A stretch of 64,000 nucleotides of DNA from Sulfurovum xiamenensis (GCF_030347995.1 NZ_JAQIBC010000002.1:336800-400799); one strand, 5' to 3'. Numbered from the stretch's first letter, positions 18,057-27,630 are shown. Notes: a model not told the origin generated them from the sequence alone. Program-made: numbers and translations.

Positions 18057-18863
18057 ATGATAAAAAATAAGATCCATACTATGGTAGCAGCATCTATTCT
18101 ATTGCTTATCAATGGATGTGGTTCTGATACGCCAGAACCTGAGGAAAAAAAGCGCAAAGTAGCCGGTTTTCATACAGATAGGTCTATGTTTATCGCTACT
18201 GTTGATAAAGTGTCACCTACAAAAGAAGATCGTAATGCCATGATAGGCGAGTTTATCATGAAATCAAATCTTCAGTGTCAGCACTACTTGGACAATCCGC
18301 TCAATACATCATCCAACCCTAAAAAACAAGGGCTCTATATGGATATTTTTGATGGTGTAAGCCAAGCATTTGGCATGAAACATATCACAGATGGTGCCAA
18401 AAAACTCTATATTAAAAAGAGTGGTAATGGCACTAATAAAGCAAAAATAGCCTATGAAAATGCACTGTCTCCCGAAATTAAACGGGGTGTGGAAATAGCA
18501 AGAGAAAAGTATGCACAAAAAATGCTCCTGCGAAAGACAAGGATGATAGAAAGTTACACCATAGCCATGTTGGAACGGGATATGGAGAACTATGATAAAT
18601 TATGTAGTTATGAAACGGGTTTGATCGAGATACATAAAGCACTCAAAAAGGCACAAAGACAACCAAAAATAAAACCTTTTTCTCCCAAAATAGATCCTAC
18701 TACCATCAAAAATAAAGTGGAGGCTGTAACCAGAGAGGCGGAAGCCAATGAACTATCAAACGTAAAGATAGATGTAAAGGTCCTAAATGCTAAAGAATCA
18801 GAAAAAGAGAGTCAAAGCCAAACCATGAGTGACATAGAAGAGCTTAACAATACTGCATTTTAA
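18057..18863 (+). CDS. Lipoprotein of unknown function
   Basis: A 268-residue protein. The N-terminal signal ends in a lipobox LINGC, with the acylated cysteine near residue 22, followed by GSDTPEPEEKKRK, so it should be anchored in the membrane. The mature part is charged and mostly helical, with a long K/E-rich central region (residues 120-200) and a low-complexity tail rich in E, S and N. No domain is recognised. It is monocistronic, with a good -10 box 28 bases upstream. Confidence 0.65.
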   Translation: MIKNKIHTMVAASILLLINGCGSDTPEPEEKKRKVAGFHTDRSMFIATVDKVSPTKEDRNAMIGEFIMKSNLQCQHYLDNPLNTSSNPKKQGLYMDIFDGVSQAFGMKHITDGAKKLYIKKSGNGTNKAKIAYENALSPEIKRGVEIAREKYAQKMLLRKTRMIESYTIAMLERDMENYDKLCSYETGLIEIHKALKKAQRQPKIKPFSPKIDPTTIKNKVEAVTREAEANELSNVKIDVKVLNAKESEKESQSQTMSDIEELNNTAF

Positions 18864-18877
18864 AGATACTCTATTAT

Positions 18878-19696
18878 CTAAATAATCTTCTTCAATGCTT
18901 CAACGGCACCCATAGGAAGACCTATCTCTGCTCCAAAACTCTCTCTTGGGTTGATACGTATCAAAGGAACATCAAATCTTCTGGCTATCTGTTCAGACGT
19001 ATTTCTGACCGTTGGTACAGCAGTTCCTGCCCCTAGCTCTACGATAGCAAGCTTTACCCCCTCCTTTTCCAAAGAGTCCATCCAACGACTTAGTCTCTCT
19101 CTTTGTCCATCGGTACGTGCATACTCCCAACCAAAATCCCCGAACATCAAAATATTCGGGCGTGCCATAGCCCCACAGAAAGGACAGGAAGGTAAAGGTT
19201 CTTTGGCTTTAAACCCCTCTTCTATCTCTATAAAAGTATCATTCGCACTCCAAAGCATGCCTTGACAATTATCGATACACTGCATATGGTGAATGGAACC
19301 GTGACACTCCATGATCTGCTCCTCTTTGAAACCAGATTTTTGAAACTGTCCATCTACATTTGAGGTAAAAATATGAGCTCCATATTTTTTAGTATTAGAT
19401 AGTTCCAAAAGCTTTCTAAAGCCCTCATGAGGTACTGTATCACGGTAAAGGTGTAATCTATGACCATAAAAAGCCCAAGCCAACCGAGGGTCAGACTCAA
19501 ACCACTCCGGATTAGCCATCTCTTCAAAATGAAGCCCCAACTCTTTGGCCTTTGGATAGGCATTCCAAAAGCCCTCCACTCCTCTAAAGTCAGGCAATCC
19601 ACTGTCCACACCCATCCCTGCACCTGCAGTGATAAAAAGTGCATCTGATTCTTCCAGTAATTGTTTTGCTTTTTGTAGGTTTTCTGTAATATTCAT
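18878..19696 (-). CDS. SIR2 family NAD-dependent protein deacylase
   Basis: A 272-residue sirtuin. The NAD-binding motif is TAGAGMGVDSGLPDFRG near residues 23-39, the catalytic histidine is in MECHGSIHHMQC near 131 and the zinc site comprises CIDNC and CPFCG. The family removes acyl groups from lysines using NAD. I choose ATG 19696 because TATAAT ends seven bases upstream, implying a leaderless transcript; an in-frame GTG at 19723 would add nine residues and has a weak purine-rich region upstream. It converges on the lipoprotein gene. Confidence 0.85.
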   Translation of the reverse strand: MNITENLQKAKQLLEESDALFITAGAGMGVDSGLPDFRGVEGFWNAYPKAKELGLHFEEMANPEWFESDPRLAWAFYGHRLHLYRDTVPHEGFRKLLELSNTKKYGAHIFTSNVDGQFQKSGFKEEQIMECHGSIHHMQCIDNCQGMLWSANDTFIEIEEGFKAKEPLPSCPFCGAMARPNILMFGDFGWEYARTDGQRERLSRWMDSLEKEGVKLAIVELGAGTAVPTVRNTSEQIARRFDVPLIRINPRESFGAEIGLPMGAVEALKKII

Positions 19697-19703
19697 GGGG
19701 AAG

Positions 19704-19712
19704 ATTATAGCA
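19704..19712 (-). promoter_or_regulatory. Extended -10 box (TGCTATAAT) of the sirtuin gene
   Basis: TGCTATAAT on the minus strand, seven bases before the chosen ATG. The geometry is the same as at fetB and points to leaderless transcription. Confidence 0.45.
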
Positions 19713-19805
19713 TATAATCCCACCTACCTATCAAAAAACCTTCCTACTGAAATAAAGCAAAAATAAGAGATAATGGTTGTATGTATGTTGCCTCAGGAGT
19801 GTCAT

Positions 19806-20210
19806 ATGACAGTCAATCTTTTTCTGAAAACAAGTATGATCTGGTTGATCATAGCTTTCATGGCGATCATCAACGGTATCTTTAGAGAAAATGTTTTAGT
19901 TGGCATGATTGGTCCAAATATGGCAGTGCCGGTGAGTGGTATCACACTCTCCATGATCGTATTGATCGTTACCTATGTCTCTTTTCCACTATTTGGAAAA
20001 CATCATGCTCTTACCTACTTTGTTATTGGACTTCAATGGGTTTTAATGACACTCCTGTTTGAATTCATCTTTGGCTATTATGTGATGGGGAAATCATGGT
20101 CTGATATCTCAGAGGTCTTTCATATTATGAGAGGAAACCTCTTTATCATTGTACTGGCAGTAAGTTTGATCTCACCACTTTTAATGGCCAAGGTGAAACG
20201 TATACTGTAA
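19806..20210 (+). CDS. Small integral membrane protein of unknown function
   Basis: A 134-residue protein with four predicted TM segments (about residues 10-27, 40-60, 68-90 and 105-125) and very short loops. No family is recognised. I choose ATG 19806 because CAGGAG lies nine bases ahead of it; the longer frame from 19773 adds an unsupported leader. It stands alone between the sirtuin (divergent) and the ferritin-like gene. Confidence 0.6.
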   Translation: MTVNLFLKTSMIWLIIAFMAIINGIFRENVLVGMIGPNMAVPVSGITLSMIVLIVTYVSFPLFGKHHALTYFVIGLQWVLMTLLFEFIFGYYVMGKSWSDISEVFHIMRGNLFIIVLAVSLISPLLMAKVKRIL

Positions 20211-20403
20211 TTTTGCAATACCCCTACTTCAATCGTAAATAATACCAGCATTTGAATTTCCATTACACACTCATTACATTGTAGTATTGTATATTTATAC
20301 GATTTCTGGATACAGTGTCCAAATAAAACAAGCAAGTGCTTACTTGGTCTACTAAAAATTGTTCCTATGCAAAAAAATAAAAGCTGACGGAAAGGATAGA
20401 CAA

Positions 20404-20862
20404 ATGAATAATACAGATACAAAAAATGCTATTGAGATCTTAAACAGGATAATGGAGGTCGAATTAGCCGGGGTTGTACGTTATACCCATTACTCTTTAA
20501 TGGTTTATGGCTACAATAGGTTACCTATAGTTGATTGGATGAAAAGTAATGCGCAAGAAGGTTTAACTCATGCACATAGGGCTGGTGAACTTGTAACGCT
20601 TTTGGGTGGTCATCCATCACTCAGTATTGGAAAGTTACTTGAAACAGCGAAGCATGACATTGGAGATATACTCCGAGAAAGCCTGGAGCATGAAAAAACA
20701 GCTCTTGATGCCTACTACGAATTATTGAAACTAACAGAAGGTGGTACTTCCGTGTTATTGGAAGAATACGCCAGAGAAATGATCGTAGAAGAGGAGATGC
20801 ATCTTGATAGTGTGAATAAGATGTTAAGGCATCCTGGAGATGTAGAGGCATTTAAAACCTAA
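20404..20862 (+). CDS. Bacterioferritin-like ferritin-superfamily protein
   Basis: A 152-residue four-helix protein. Candidate di-iron ligands are E20 (VELAG), E52/H56 (QEGLTHAH), E94 and the EEEMH segment near residue 127. In bacterioferritin the first helix-B pair is spaced ExxH and carries the heme methionine; here the glutamate is one residue further away and the methionine position is leucine, so heme binding is doubtful. AAAGGA precedes the ATG at 20404; the longer frame lacks support. It likely stores or detoxifies iron. The next two genes concern metal handling. Confidence 0.75.
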   Translation: MNNTDTKNAIEILNRIMEVELAGVVRYTHYSLMVYGYNRLPIVDWMKSNAQEGLTHAHRAGELVTLLGGHPSLSIGKLLETAKHDIGDILRESLEHEKTALDAYYELLKLTEGGTSVLLEEYAREMIVEEEMHLDSVNKMLRHPGDVEAFKT

Positions 20863-20941
20863 CGAAGCTCTACCTGTCCATCTTACTGGGATGTTTTGTG
20901 TTCCTCTATTACATATGCAGACGAGGAGAATATTTTTAAAA

Positions 20942-21178
20942 ATGAATAGAGATTCAGTGAAAAAAGAACTTATTTTAGAATCTGAGATCACATGTTCTAA
21001 ATGTGGTTATAAAAAAATAGAAATCATGCCAACAGATGCGTGTCAATGGTTTTATGAGTGTGAGAATTGCGGTGCAATTCTTAAGCCTAAAAAGGGTGAT
21101 TGCTGTGTCTTTTGTTCATACGGTTCAGTCCCCTGTCCTCCCATGCAGAAAGATTCAGATTCTTGTTGTCAATCATAG
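20942..21178 (+). CDS. Cysteine-rich GDCCVFCSYG-motif protein
   Basis: A 78-residue protein with a zinc-ribbon-like arrangement: CSKCGYKK near residue 18, CENCG near 42, then GDCCVFCSYGSVPCPP near 52 and a terminal CC. The GDCCVFCSYG motif defines a small family found with heavy-metal transporters. Start chosen at ATG 20942; GAGGAG lies 13 bases upstream, which is long, and an in-frame ATG at 20915 is the alternative. It is followed by a CDF transporter 15 bases later, so the pair likely forms a metal-response operon. Confidence 0.7.
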   Translation: MNRDSVKKELILESEITCSKCGYKKIEIMPTDACQWFYECENCGAILKPKKGDCCVFCSYGSVPCPPMQKDSDSCCQS

Positions 21179-21193
21179 ATAGAAGGAATAAAA

Positions 21194-21811
21194 ATAGCAA
21201 GTTGTAGATCTGACACGGAAATCAATCATCGTTTAGAAGGCAAGGTATTAAAAATCCTCTTGAGTATCAATGCCTTTATGTTTATGGCTGAGATTACACT
21301 TGGCATCTTGAGTGAGTCAACTGCCCTCATAGCAGATTCTCTTGATATGTTGGCTGATGCAACAGTCTATGGTATAGCGCTGTATGCAGTTGGAAAATCA
21401 CCGCTTGTAAAAATAAAAGCCGCACATTTAAGCGGTATTTTTCAAGTAATATTGGGAGTATTGGTTTTTGCAGATGTTATACGCCGATTGATTTATGGAA
21501 GTGAACCAGAGTCACTCCTGATGATTTTTGTTGGGATGGCAGCTCTAGTAGCAAACATTATTTGTTTGATCCTGATTTCAAAATACAAAAAAGGTGAGGT
21601 TCATATGCGTGCCAGTTGGATATTTTCAAAAAATGATGTGATTGCTAATGTAGGTATTATTATTGGTGGTGGATTTGTATATCTTTTAGAGACAAGATTA
21701 CCAGATCTGATTGTTGGTATGATTATTTCAATCATAGTCATTCGTGGTGGTATAGATATTATCAAGGATGCATATCATGAAAAACGTGTACATACAGAGA
21801 GTTGCATCTAA
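21194..21811 (+). CDS. Cation diffusion facilitator (CDF) family metal transporter, apparent ATA start
   Basis: A protein of about 205 residues with five to six TM segments. The metal-site motif ADSLDMLADATVYG is in TM2 near residue 50, matching the CDF pattern. Homology-like sequence (ASCRSDTEINHRLEGKVL) extends upstream of the first standard start, TTG 21260, to codon ATA 21194, which sits six bases after AGAAGGA. No ATG, GTG or TTG exists in that part of the frame, which opens at a TAG at 21176. Either ATA is used as a non-canonical start or an original ATG has mutated. It probably exports zinc, cobalt or cadmium together with the preceding Cys-rich protein. Confidence 0.7.
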   Translation: MASCRSDTEINHRLEGKVLKILLSINAFMFMAEITLGILSESTALIADSLDMLADATVYGIALYAVGKSPLVKIKAAHLSGIFQVILGVLVFADVIRRLIYGSEPESLLMIFVGMAALVANIICLILISKYKKGEVHMRASWIFSKNDVIANVGIIIGGGFVYLLETRLPDLIVGMIISIIVIRGGIDIIKDAYHEKRVHTESCI

Positions 21812-21866
21812 TCATCTGTCCATTTTGATACACAAAAAATGTATGTATATATTGAGCCTGTAAAAG

Positions 21867-22481
21867 TCAGTAGATCAACGGTACAAACACAAATCCGTAA
21901 AACTCTTCTTTTTCAATCTTTGTTTCTGAAGTCTTTGTAAATTTAAAAATAGACTCTCCTATAGGTATCACCAGGATACCACCTATTTTTAATTGTAAAA
22001 AAAGTTCTTCCGGAGTTTCATCAGCTGAAGCAGAGACCAGTATCCTGTCAAACTGTTTTCCCGGCAGGCCAAGCGTATCTCCTGCCCTTTCTATGTGACA
22101 ATGACTATTAAAACCAAACTTGGAAAGGTTTTCTCTTCCTTGCTCCACCAATATACTGATCCTTTCAAGCCCGATCACACTGCCTTTATTTCCTACCATA
22201 TAACAAAGAAGTGCTGTGGTCCATCCTGACCCCGAACCAATGTCCAACACCGTGTTCCCATCCTGGGGGTCAAGACGTTCCAACATGAAGGCTACTGTGG
22301 AAGGTTGGGATATGGTTTGGTAATCTCCTATGGGCAGAGGCATATCTGCGTAGGCTTCATCTTCATATTCTTCAGGTACAAAGTATTTTCTATCGATCGT
22401 TCTAAAGGCATCAATGATCAGTGGACTTTTCAACATATTCGAGGAGATCATACTATCCACGAGTCTATCCATCTTCTTCAT
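21867..22481 (-). CDS. pcm: Protein-L-isoaspartate O-methyltransferase
   Basis: A 204-residue SAM-dependent methyltransferase that starts repair of isoaspartyl residues in aged proteins. Family motifs are the substrate part YADMPLPIGDYQTISQP near residue 45 and the SAM motif LDIGSGSGWTTALL near 79. Length is standard. Its start directly follows the stop of the MEMO-family gene, so the three genes 24295 to 21867 form one minus-strand operon. Confidence 0.92.
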   Translation of the reverse strand: MKKMDRLVDSMISSNMLKSPLIIDAFRTIDRKYFVPEEYEDEAYADMPLPIGDYQTISQPSTVAFMLERLDPQDGNTVLDIGSGSGWTTALLCYMVGNKGSVIGLERISILVEQGRENLSKFGFNSHCHIERAGDTLGLPGKQFDRILVSASADETPEELFLQLKIGGILVIPIGESIFKFTKTSETKIEKEEFYGFVFVPLIY

Positions 22482-23288
22482 CTACTGCTCCACAAATGCT
22501 GCACTCATATACCCTACAACCTGTGATTCATCTCCGCTGGCATCCGCACTCGTACGATAATCCAACAGCACAGATCTTAACCCGTTCTTTTTTGCTGCAA
22601 GCAACATCGCCTCTACACCGATCTTACCACAGGCTTCACATCCTTCATGCAATTCAGCAGTGCTCAGTTTCTCCACCGCATCCAAACAGATACTGTCAAG
22701 TGCATTGGCTTTTTTGATATCATAATAGTGGCTTAAGTCCGTACTGATCACGACTGCAGTCTCAGGATCATCCAGAAGATACTCGATGACCTCTGCCAGC
22801 TTTTGTGGTGATTCATCACCATAGACCAACTCGACCACGGACACATCCGGTGTATAGGTTTTGACAAAAGGGACCTGTACTTCTGTACTGTGCTCATGGT
22901 GGGCTTCAGGTACAAATCCTATATCAAACCGTTCTTTCAGATCTAATACCAATGGTTTATCGATGAGCAATGCACCAAGAGGTGTATGATAGGTATCAAA
23001 TTCAGAAATACTTGTTCCAGTGAGGTAAACCCTATGACTAGGACCGATGATCACCACACGTTTGACATCTGAATTTGACAACAGTCTTAATGCGATATTC
23101 GCAGTAAAACCACTGTAGACATATCCTGCATGCGGTACAATGACCGCTCTTGGTTTAAGGTGTAGCACACTATCCTTCTCTTTGAGATGCTCATCAATAA
23201 TTTGATTATAATGTTCCAGCATGGAGTGTATCTCATCCGGGCTGGATGGGTAAAACTGTCCGGCTACCGAAGCTTCTCGTGTACTCAT
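22482..23288 (-). CDS. amrB: AmmeMemoRadiSam system protein B (MEMO1 family)
   Basis: A 268-residue protein of the MEMO/LigB-like family. Motifs include REASVAGQFYPSSPDEI at the N-terminus, IVPHAGYVYSGFTAN near residue 54, GPSHRVYL near 86 and STDLSHYYD near 186, which carry the metal-site histidines of the fold. The start at 23288 has AAGGAG seven bases upstream and overlaps the radical SAM stop by four bases. It works with a radical SAM partner in a conserved but poorly understood system. The A component (AMMECR1-like) is not in the window. Confidence 0.88.
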   Translation of the reverse strand: MSTREASVAGQFYPSSPDEIHSMLEHYNQIIDEHLKEKDSVLHLKPRAVIVPHAGYVYSGFTANIALRLLSNSDVKRVVIIGPSHRVYLTGTSISEFDTYHTPLGALLIDKPLVLDLKERFDIGFVPEAHHEHSTEVQVPFVKTYTPDVSVVELVYGDESPQKLAEVIEYLLDDPETAVVISTDLSHYYDIKKANALDSICLDAVEKLSTAELHEGCEACGKIGVEAMLLAAKKNGLRSVLLDYRTSADASGDESQVVGYMSAAFVEQ

Positions 23289-24295
23289 GACCATACTCCT
23301 TCTATCGCTCTATGACACTTCGGACAGTGCCCATTCTCCAAGTTATTCACTGTTACATCATAGCCTGAACGGTCTATGAGTAACGTTCCACATTGCGGAC
23401 AGTGTGTATCAGCATGCACCGGTACATTCCCTAGATAAATATAATAAAGTCCTGCTTTTTCACCTATCTTTTTTGCACGCATCAGTGTGTCTATTTTTGT
23501 TCTCTCATGATCCATCATTTTATAATCAGGATGGAACGCACTTAAATGCCATGGCACATGTTTACCAAGGTCATTGGCGATGTACGATGCCATCTCTTCC
23601 AAGTCTTTATCACTGTCGTTCTCACCCTCGATAAGCAGTGTCGTGATCTCGACCCATATCCCAGCATCTATCATTCTTTTAAGTGTGTCTTTCACCTCAT
23701 CGAGCCCGCCTTTGAGTACCTTTCTATAGTAGGCATCATCCCAGCTTTTAAGATCGATGTTTGCAGCATCCACCCAGCTTGCCATATCTGCTATGACCTC
23801 TGGTGATTCAAAGCCGTTAGAGACAAAAAGGTTTTTAAGCCCTTTTGCTTTCGCAATCACACCGATATCTTTGGCATAAGGGTAGAAGATCGTGGGTTCA
23901 TTGTAAGTGTAGGCAATGGATTCTGCACCATGTGAGATGGCCAATTCGACCATTTCTTCAGGACTTACATTGATGGATTCATTGACTTTTTTCTCCTGGG
24001 AGATATCCCAATTTTGACAGAACGGACATTTGAAGTTACATCCAACTGTCCCAAAGGAGAGTGCTGTACTGCCTGGTAGTACATGATTCAGCGGTTTTTT
24101 TTCTACAGGATCCACATGGACTGCAACAGGATGGCCATATACAAGCGTTTCAAGCTCTCCTCCTACGTTTTTGTTGATTCCGCAGATACCGACCTGTCCC
24201 TCTTTCAGTTTACAGGAGTGGCGACAGAGCAGACAGATGATCCTGTCTTTACCCTCTTCTTTTGTGTAGTATTTCATATCTTTGTTAGATGTCAT
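23285..24295 (-). CDS. amrS: AmmeMemoRadiSam system radical SAM enzyme
   Basis: A 336-residue radical SAM protein of the pyruvate-formate-lyase-activase-like group. The cluster motif is CNFKCPFCQNWD near residue 82, with a preceding zinc-like pair CLLCRHSC and a C-terminal rubredoxin-like CPQCG and CPKCH. It is the first gene of the operon with the MEMO protein and pcm, coupled to the former by a four-base overlap. The reaction is unknown in general. Confidence 0.88.
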   Translation of the reverse strand: MTSNKDMKYYTKEEGKDRIICLLCRHSCKLKEGQVGICGINKNVGGELETLVYGHPVAVHVDPVEKKPLNHVLPGSTALSFGTVGCNFKCPFCQNWDISQEKKVNESINVSPEEMVELAISHGAESIAYTYNEPTIFYPYAKDIGVIAKAKGLKNLFVSNGFESPEVIADMASWVDAANIDLKSWDDAYYRKVLKGGLDEVKDTLKRMIDAGIWVEITTLLIEGENDSDKDLEEMASYIANDLGKHVPWHLSAFHPDYKMMDHERTKIDTLMRAKKIGEKAGLYYIYLGNVPVHADTHCPQCGTLLIDRSGYDVTVNNLENGHCPKCHRAIEGVWS

Positions 24296-24386
24296 GTTGA
24301 CTCCTTTAATGAGCCAGCTTCGTAACTAAAGTTGACTCAACTATACTTAATCATATCACAGGCTATTATAAATGTCAATAAATTTT

Positions 24387-26258
24387 TCATATACTTAATT
24401 TCTTAGAGAAGCTTTCTTTATAAAATAGTTCAAAATGATCTTTTGACAGTGGTTTTGAGAAATAATACCCCTGAAACATATCACAGCCATTTTCCAATAG
24501 AAATAAAAATTGTTCTTGTGTCTCTATACCTTCTGCTACCGTTTTAAGATCATATATTTTCGCCAGGGAAAGAATCGTAGTAATCATCAGTTCATCCGAT
24601 TTGCGCTCACCTAAATGGATCACAAATGAACGGTCTATTTTCAACTCTTCTATAGGCATTTCACGTAGCGCACTGAGCGAGGAGTATCCTGTACCAAAGT
24701 CATCCATGGAAAATGAAAAATCCAACTGCTTTAGTTTATTGATGATGACACTGATTCTATAAACATCTTCAATGAGGATCGTCTCTGTCACTTCAAAAAT
24801 GATCTTTTTTCTTGTATCTTCATTGAGATACTTGTCAGACAGCCGCTTCACCTCATCTAAAAAAGTACTATGAAAAAATTGTCTCACACTGATATTGATC
24901 GAGAACTGTTTTAGGTCTAAGCCCATGATCTCCCATGCCTGAAGTGTTTTAAAAGCCTCTTCAATAATATAATTTCCCAGTTCAATGATCAGCCCTGTCT
25001 TTTCCGAGATCGAAACAAATTCAAACGGAGAGATAAGTCCAAGATCTGGACTGTTCCATCGGACAAGTACTTCACAACCAATGATCTTCTGATCCCTGTT
25101 AAACTGTGGCTGGTAGCGCAGTTCAATTTCATTATGTTCCAAAGCAAAATAAAGTTTTCGTTCGATCTCCAGACGATATTCAACCTCTTTGGCCAATTCA
25201 TCATTGAATAAAATGATCCCATCACGCCCCTGTGCTTTTGCCTGATACATAGCAATATCTGCTTCTTTTATGAATTGTCTGGCTTCTTTTGATGAACCGC
25301 CCAGATTATTGACTCCGATACTTGCACTAATATATAGATGATGACGATCCACCACATAGGTCTCTTTCAAAATCCCCAACAATTCCACAGAAAAACTGTA
25401 AGCACTCTCCTGACAAGTTCCATCACCATATAATGTATCACTTATGATTGCAAATTCATCTCCTCCAAGACGGGCGATCGTATGCGTATCTTCACAATAC
25501 TCTCTAATACGTTTTGAAACTTCCTGAAGTACTTTATCTCCCAATTCATGCCCCAGTGAATCGTTGATCGTTTTGAAATGATCAAGATCGATAAGCAAAA
25601 GATAGGCACATTTTTTTGAAGCGTGAATTCTCTTAATCATATAATCCATATAATTGATAAAATAGCGACTGTTATATAAACCTGTCAATGCATCATGCTG
25701 TGCCTGATAATAGGCTTTTTGGATCAGGTTATAGCTATTGTCTGATGCGTAGATCAATACACCCAAAAAAATTAGAGAGAAGAGAGAAAGCACATCACCA
25801 TAGAATTCTCCTATCAACAGAGAATAGACGATCAAAGGTAAAATGAGGATCAATAAAATAGGATAAAAAAGTTTTCTTTCTGAAAAGAGCAATATGGATG
25901 CTACGATAGAGATACCTACTTGCGTACAAACAGCGATATAATGAAGTTTACTCTCTATCTCTTCTGAATAGACAACAAAATCAAGGGTCCATAAGCCGAA
26001 GATGATATAAAAAAAGAGTGTCAGTTTTCTATACCAATGTTTCAGCTCCTCTTTATCCATCTCTTCAAATTCAAAGTCTCTATAAAGCTTCCATCCCCAT
26101 ACTGATACCAGTATGACCAAACCATTCACGATTAAAGCTGGCATCAGGACCCCCTTCATCCAGCCCAATCCAAGGTATGCAAAACCGGGTATAAAAGAGA
26201 ACCCTATTGTCAGTAAGATCTGTTTTCGTAAAAAGCCATAGAATTTTTGTTTCTGCAT
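24387..26258 (-). CDS. Membrane GGDEF-EAL cyclic-di-GMP enzyme
   Basis: A 623-residue protein. About six TM segments fill residues 14-170, followed by a GGDEF domain (intact GGDEF at 265-269, so diguanylate cyclase activity is possible) and an EAL domain from about 367. The EAL motif reads EVLVRW, with the catalytic glutamate kept and A changed to V; DDFGTGYSSL and KIDRSFV are intact, so phosphodiesterase activity is likely. There is no recognisable sensor domain beyond the membrane part. It is monocistronic. Confidence 0.9.
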   Translation of the reverse strand: MQKQKFYGFLRKQILLTIGFSFIPGFAYLGLGWMKGVLMPALIVNGLVILVSVWGWKLYRDFEFEEMDKEELKHWYRKLTLFFYIIFGLWTLDFVVYSEEIESKLHYIAVCTQVGISIVASILLFSERKLFYPILLILILPLIVYSLLIGEFYGDVLSLFSLIFLGVLIYASDNSYNLIQKAYYQAQHDALTGLYNSRYFINYMDYMIKRIHASKKCAYLLLIDLDHFKTINDSLGHELGDKVLQEVSKRIREYCEDTHTIARLGGDEFAIISDTLYGDGTCQESAYSFSVELLGILKETYVVDRHHLYISASIGVNNLGGSSKEARQFIKEADIAMYQAKAQGRDGIILFNDELAKEVEYRLEIERKLYFALEHNEIELRYQPQFNRDQKIIGCEVLVRWNSPDLGLISPFEFVSISEKTGLIIELGNYIIEEAFKTLQAWEIMGLDLKQFSINISVRQFFHSTFLDEVKRLSDKYLNEDTRKKIIFEVTETILIEDVYRISVIINKLKQLDFSFSMDDFGTGYSSLSALREMPIEELKIDRSFVIHLGERKSDELMITTILSLAKIYDLKTVAEGIETQEQFLFLLENGCDMFQGYYFSKPLSKDHFELFYKESFSKKLSI

Positions 26259-26430
26259 AATGATTATTGTATAACTATCTTTTATAACATAAGATTAAAA
26301 CCGACCTACAAATCTATCATATAGACTATACACACGTAAATACAGTAGAAATATCTTCCTCTTATACTTGACGTTTTTTACGACTCATAATTAAGTCTAC
26401 TGTGACTATAATTCGAAAAAAAAGACCATT

Positions 26431-27606
26431 ATGATAAAAACTCTTTTTGATAAGAACCATAATACTGCTATACTCCTGGCCGGTATACTCGCTATCGTCG
26501 TAGGTGTAGGTGTGGCAAGGTTTGCTTTTACTTCACTTCTTCCTTCTATGCTTGAAGACTTCTTGTCACTTACCTATGCCGGTGTCTTGGCATCCTCAAA
26601 TTTTGCAGGCTATCTGACTGGTGCTGTTTTTTCTATCTTTATCAAAGATATCAACACAAAAGTAAAATATTTTCGCATCGGTATGATACTCAGTATCCTT
26701 ACAACACTGGTGCTGGCAACTACTACCAATGAAACATTGTGGCTTATCTCAAGGATTATCGCTGGTTTTGGTTCAGCCATGGTCCTTATCGTGGGTGGTG
26801 CGATCGTCATGGTAAAACTGAACTTTGAGAATAAAACAAAGGCTATGGGCATCCACTTCAGCGGTATTGGTTTTGCCATAGTCATCTCTGAACTTCTCAG
26901 CCAGTATGTGCTGAAAAACGGTACATGGAGTGATGCCTGGCTGGCTTTATCTCTGTTTGCTTTTATCATCACTTTTTATACGCTTTATATTCTCTCTTTT
27001 GATAAAGTGGTCAAAAAAGATGCGGTAAAACATCCTCTCTCAAAGTCGATATTCTCACCCTATGTCATACTGCTTATCTTGGCCTATTTCACAGAAGGTG
27101 TCGGTTTTGTCGTGCAGGGTACTTTTTTACCGGACATCATTAATTCTCTTGAAGGATTGGAGGGGTATGGAAATCTCGGTTGGCTTGTTGTGGGTATTGC
27201 AGGTATCCCCTCTTCTATCCTTTGGATGAGATGGGCACATTACTATGGAAGCGTCAATGTCATCATCATCGCGATGGCTCTGCAGATCATAGGTATTCTC
27301 ATACCCGCATGGAGTAACAACATCATACTCAACCTGCTCAGCGGTGCACTATACGGCAGTACTTTCATAGGCCTTGTAGCACTGTTTCTGAATCTCGGCG
27401 GTCAACTGGCCGGGAAAAATCCGGTGGTGCTTATGGGATCCATGACTTCTGCTTACGGCATCGGTCAAGTCGGTGCACCGCTTTACAGTGTTGCTCTTAT
27501 CAATCATTTTGGAAACTATAATTCTACACTCTATGTCACAGCATTCATCGTGTTTTTAGGTATAGTGTTTTTAGCGTACGCAAAGAGAATCAACAAACTA
27601 AAATAA
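26431..27606 (+). CDS. YbfB/YjiJ family MFS transporter
   Basis: A 391-residue MFS protein with about 12 TM segments. The N-terminus GVGVARFAFTSLLPSMLED and SSNFAGYLTGAV are typical of the YbfB/YjiJ (MFS_4) subfamily. The substrate is unknown. A TATAAT box lies about 20 bases before the ATG. It is followed 41 bases later by a separate promoter and the LolA-like operon, so it is probably independent of it. Confidence 0.8.
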   Translation: MIKTLFDKNHNTAILLAGILAIVVGVGVARFAFTSLLPSMLEDFLSLTYAGVLASSNFAGYLTGAVFSIFIKDINTKVKYFRIGMILSILTTLVLATTTNETLWLISRIIAGFGSAMVLIVGGAIVMVKLNFENKTKAMGIHFSGIGFAIVISELLSQYVLKNGTWSDAWLALSLFAFIITFYTLYILSFDKVVKKDAVKHPLSKSIFSPYVILLILAYFTEGVGFVVQGTFLPDIINSLEGLEGYGNLGWLVVGIAGIPSSILWMRWAHYYGSVNVIIIAMALQIIGILIPAWSNNIILNLLSGALYGSTFIGLVALFLNLGGQLAGKNPVVLMGSMTSAYGIGQVGAPLYSVALINHFGNYNSTLYVTAFIVFLGIVFLAYAKRINKLK

Positions 27607-27624
27607 ACCTATCTACAATTTTGC

Positions 27625-27630
27625 TATAAT
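27625..27630 (+). promoter_or_regulatory. -10 box of the LolA-like/FtsX operon
   Basis: TTTGCTATAAT ends 17 bases before the ATG at 27648, with AAAAGGGG as ribosome binding site between. It is the only good promoter for the five-gene operon. Confidence 0.5.
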
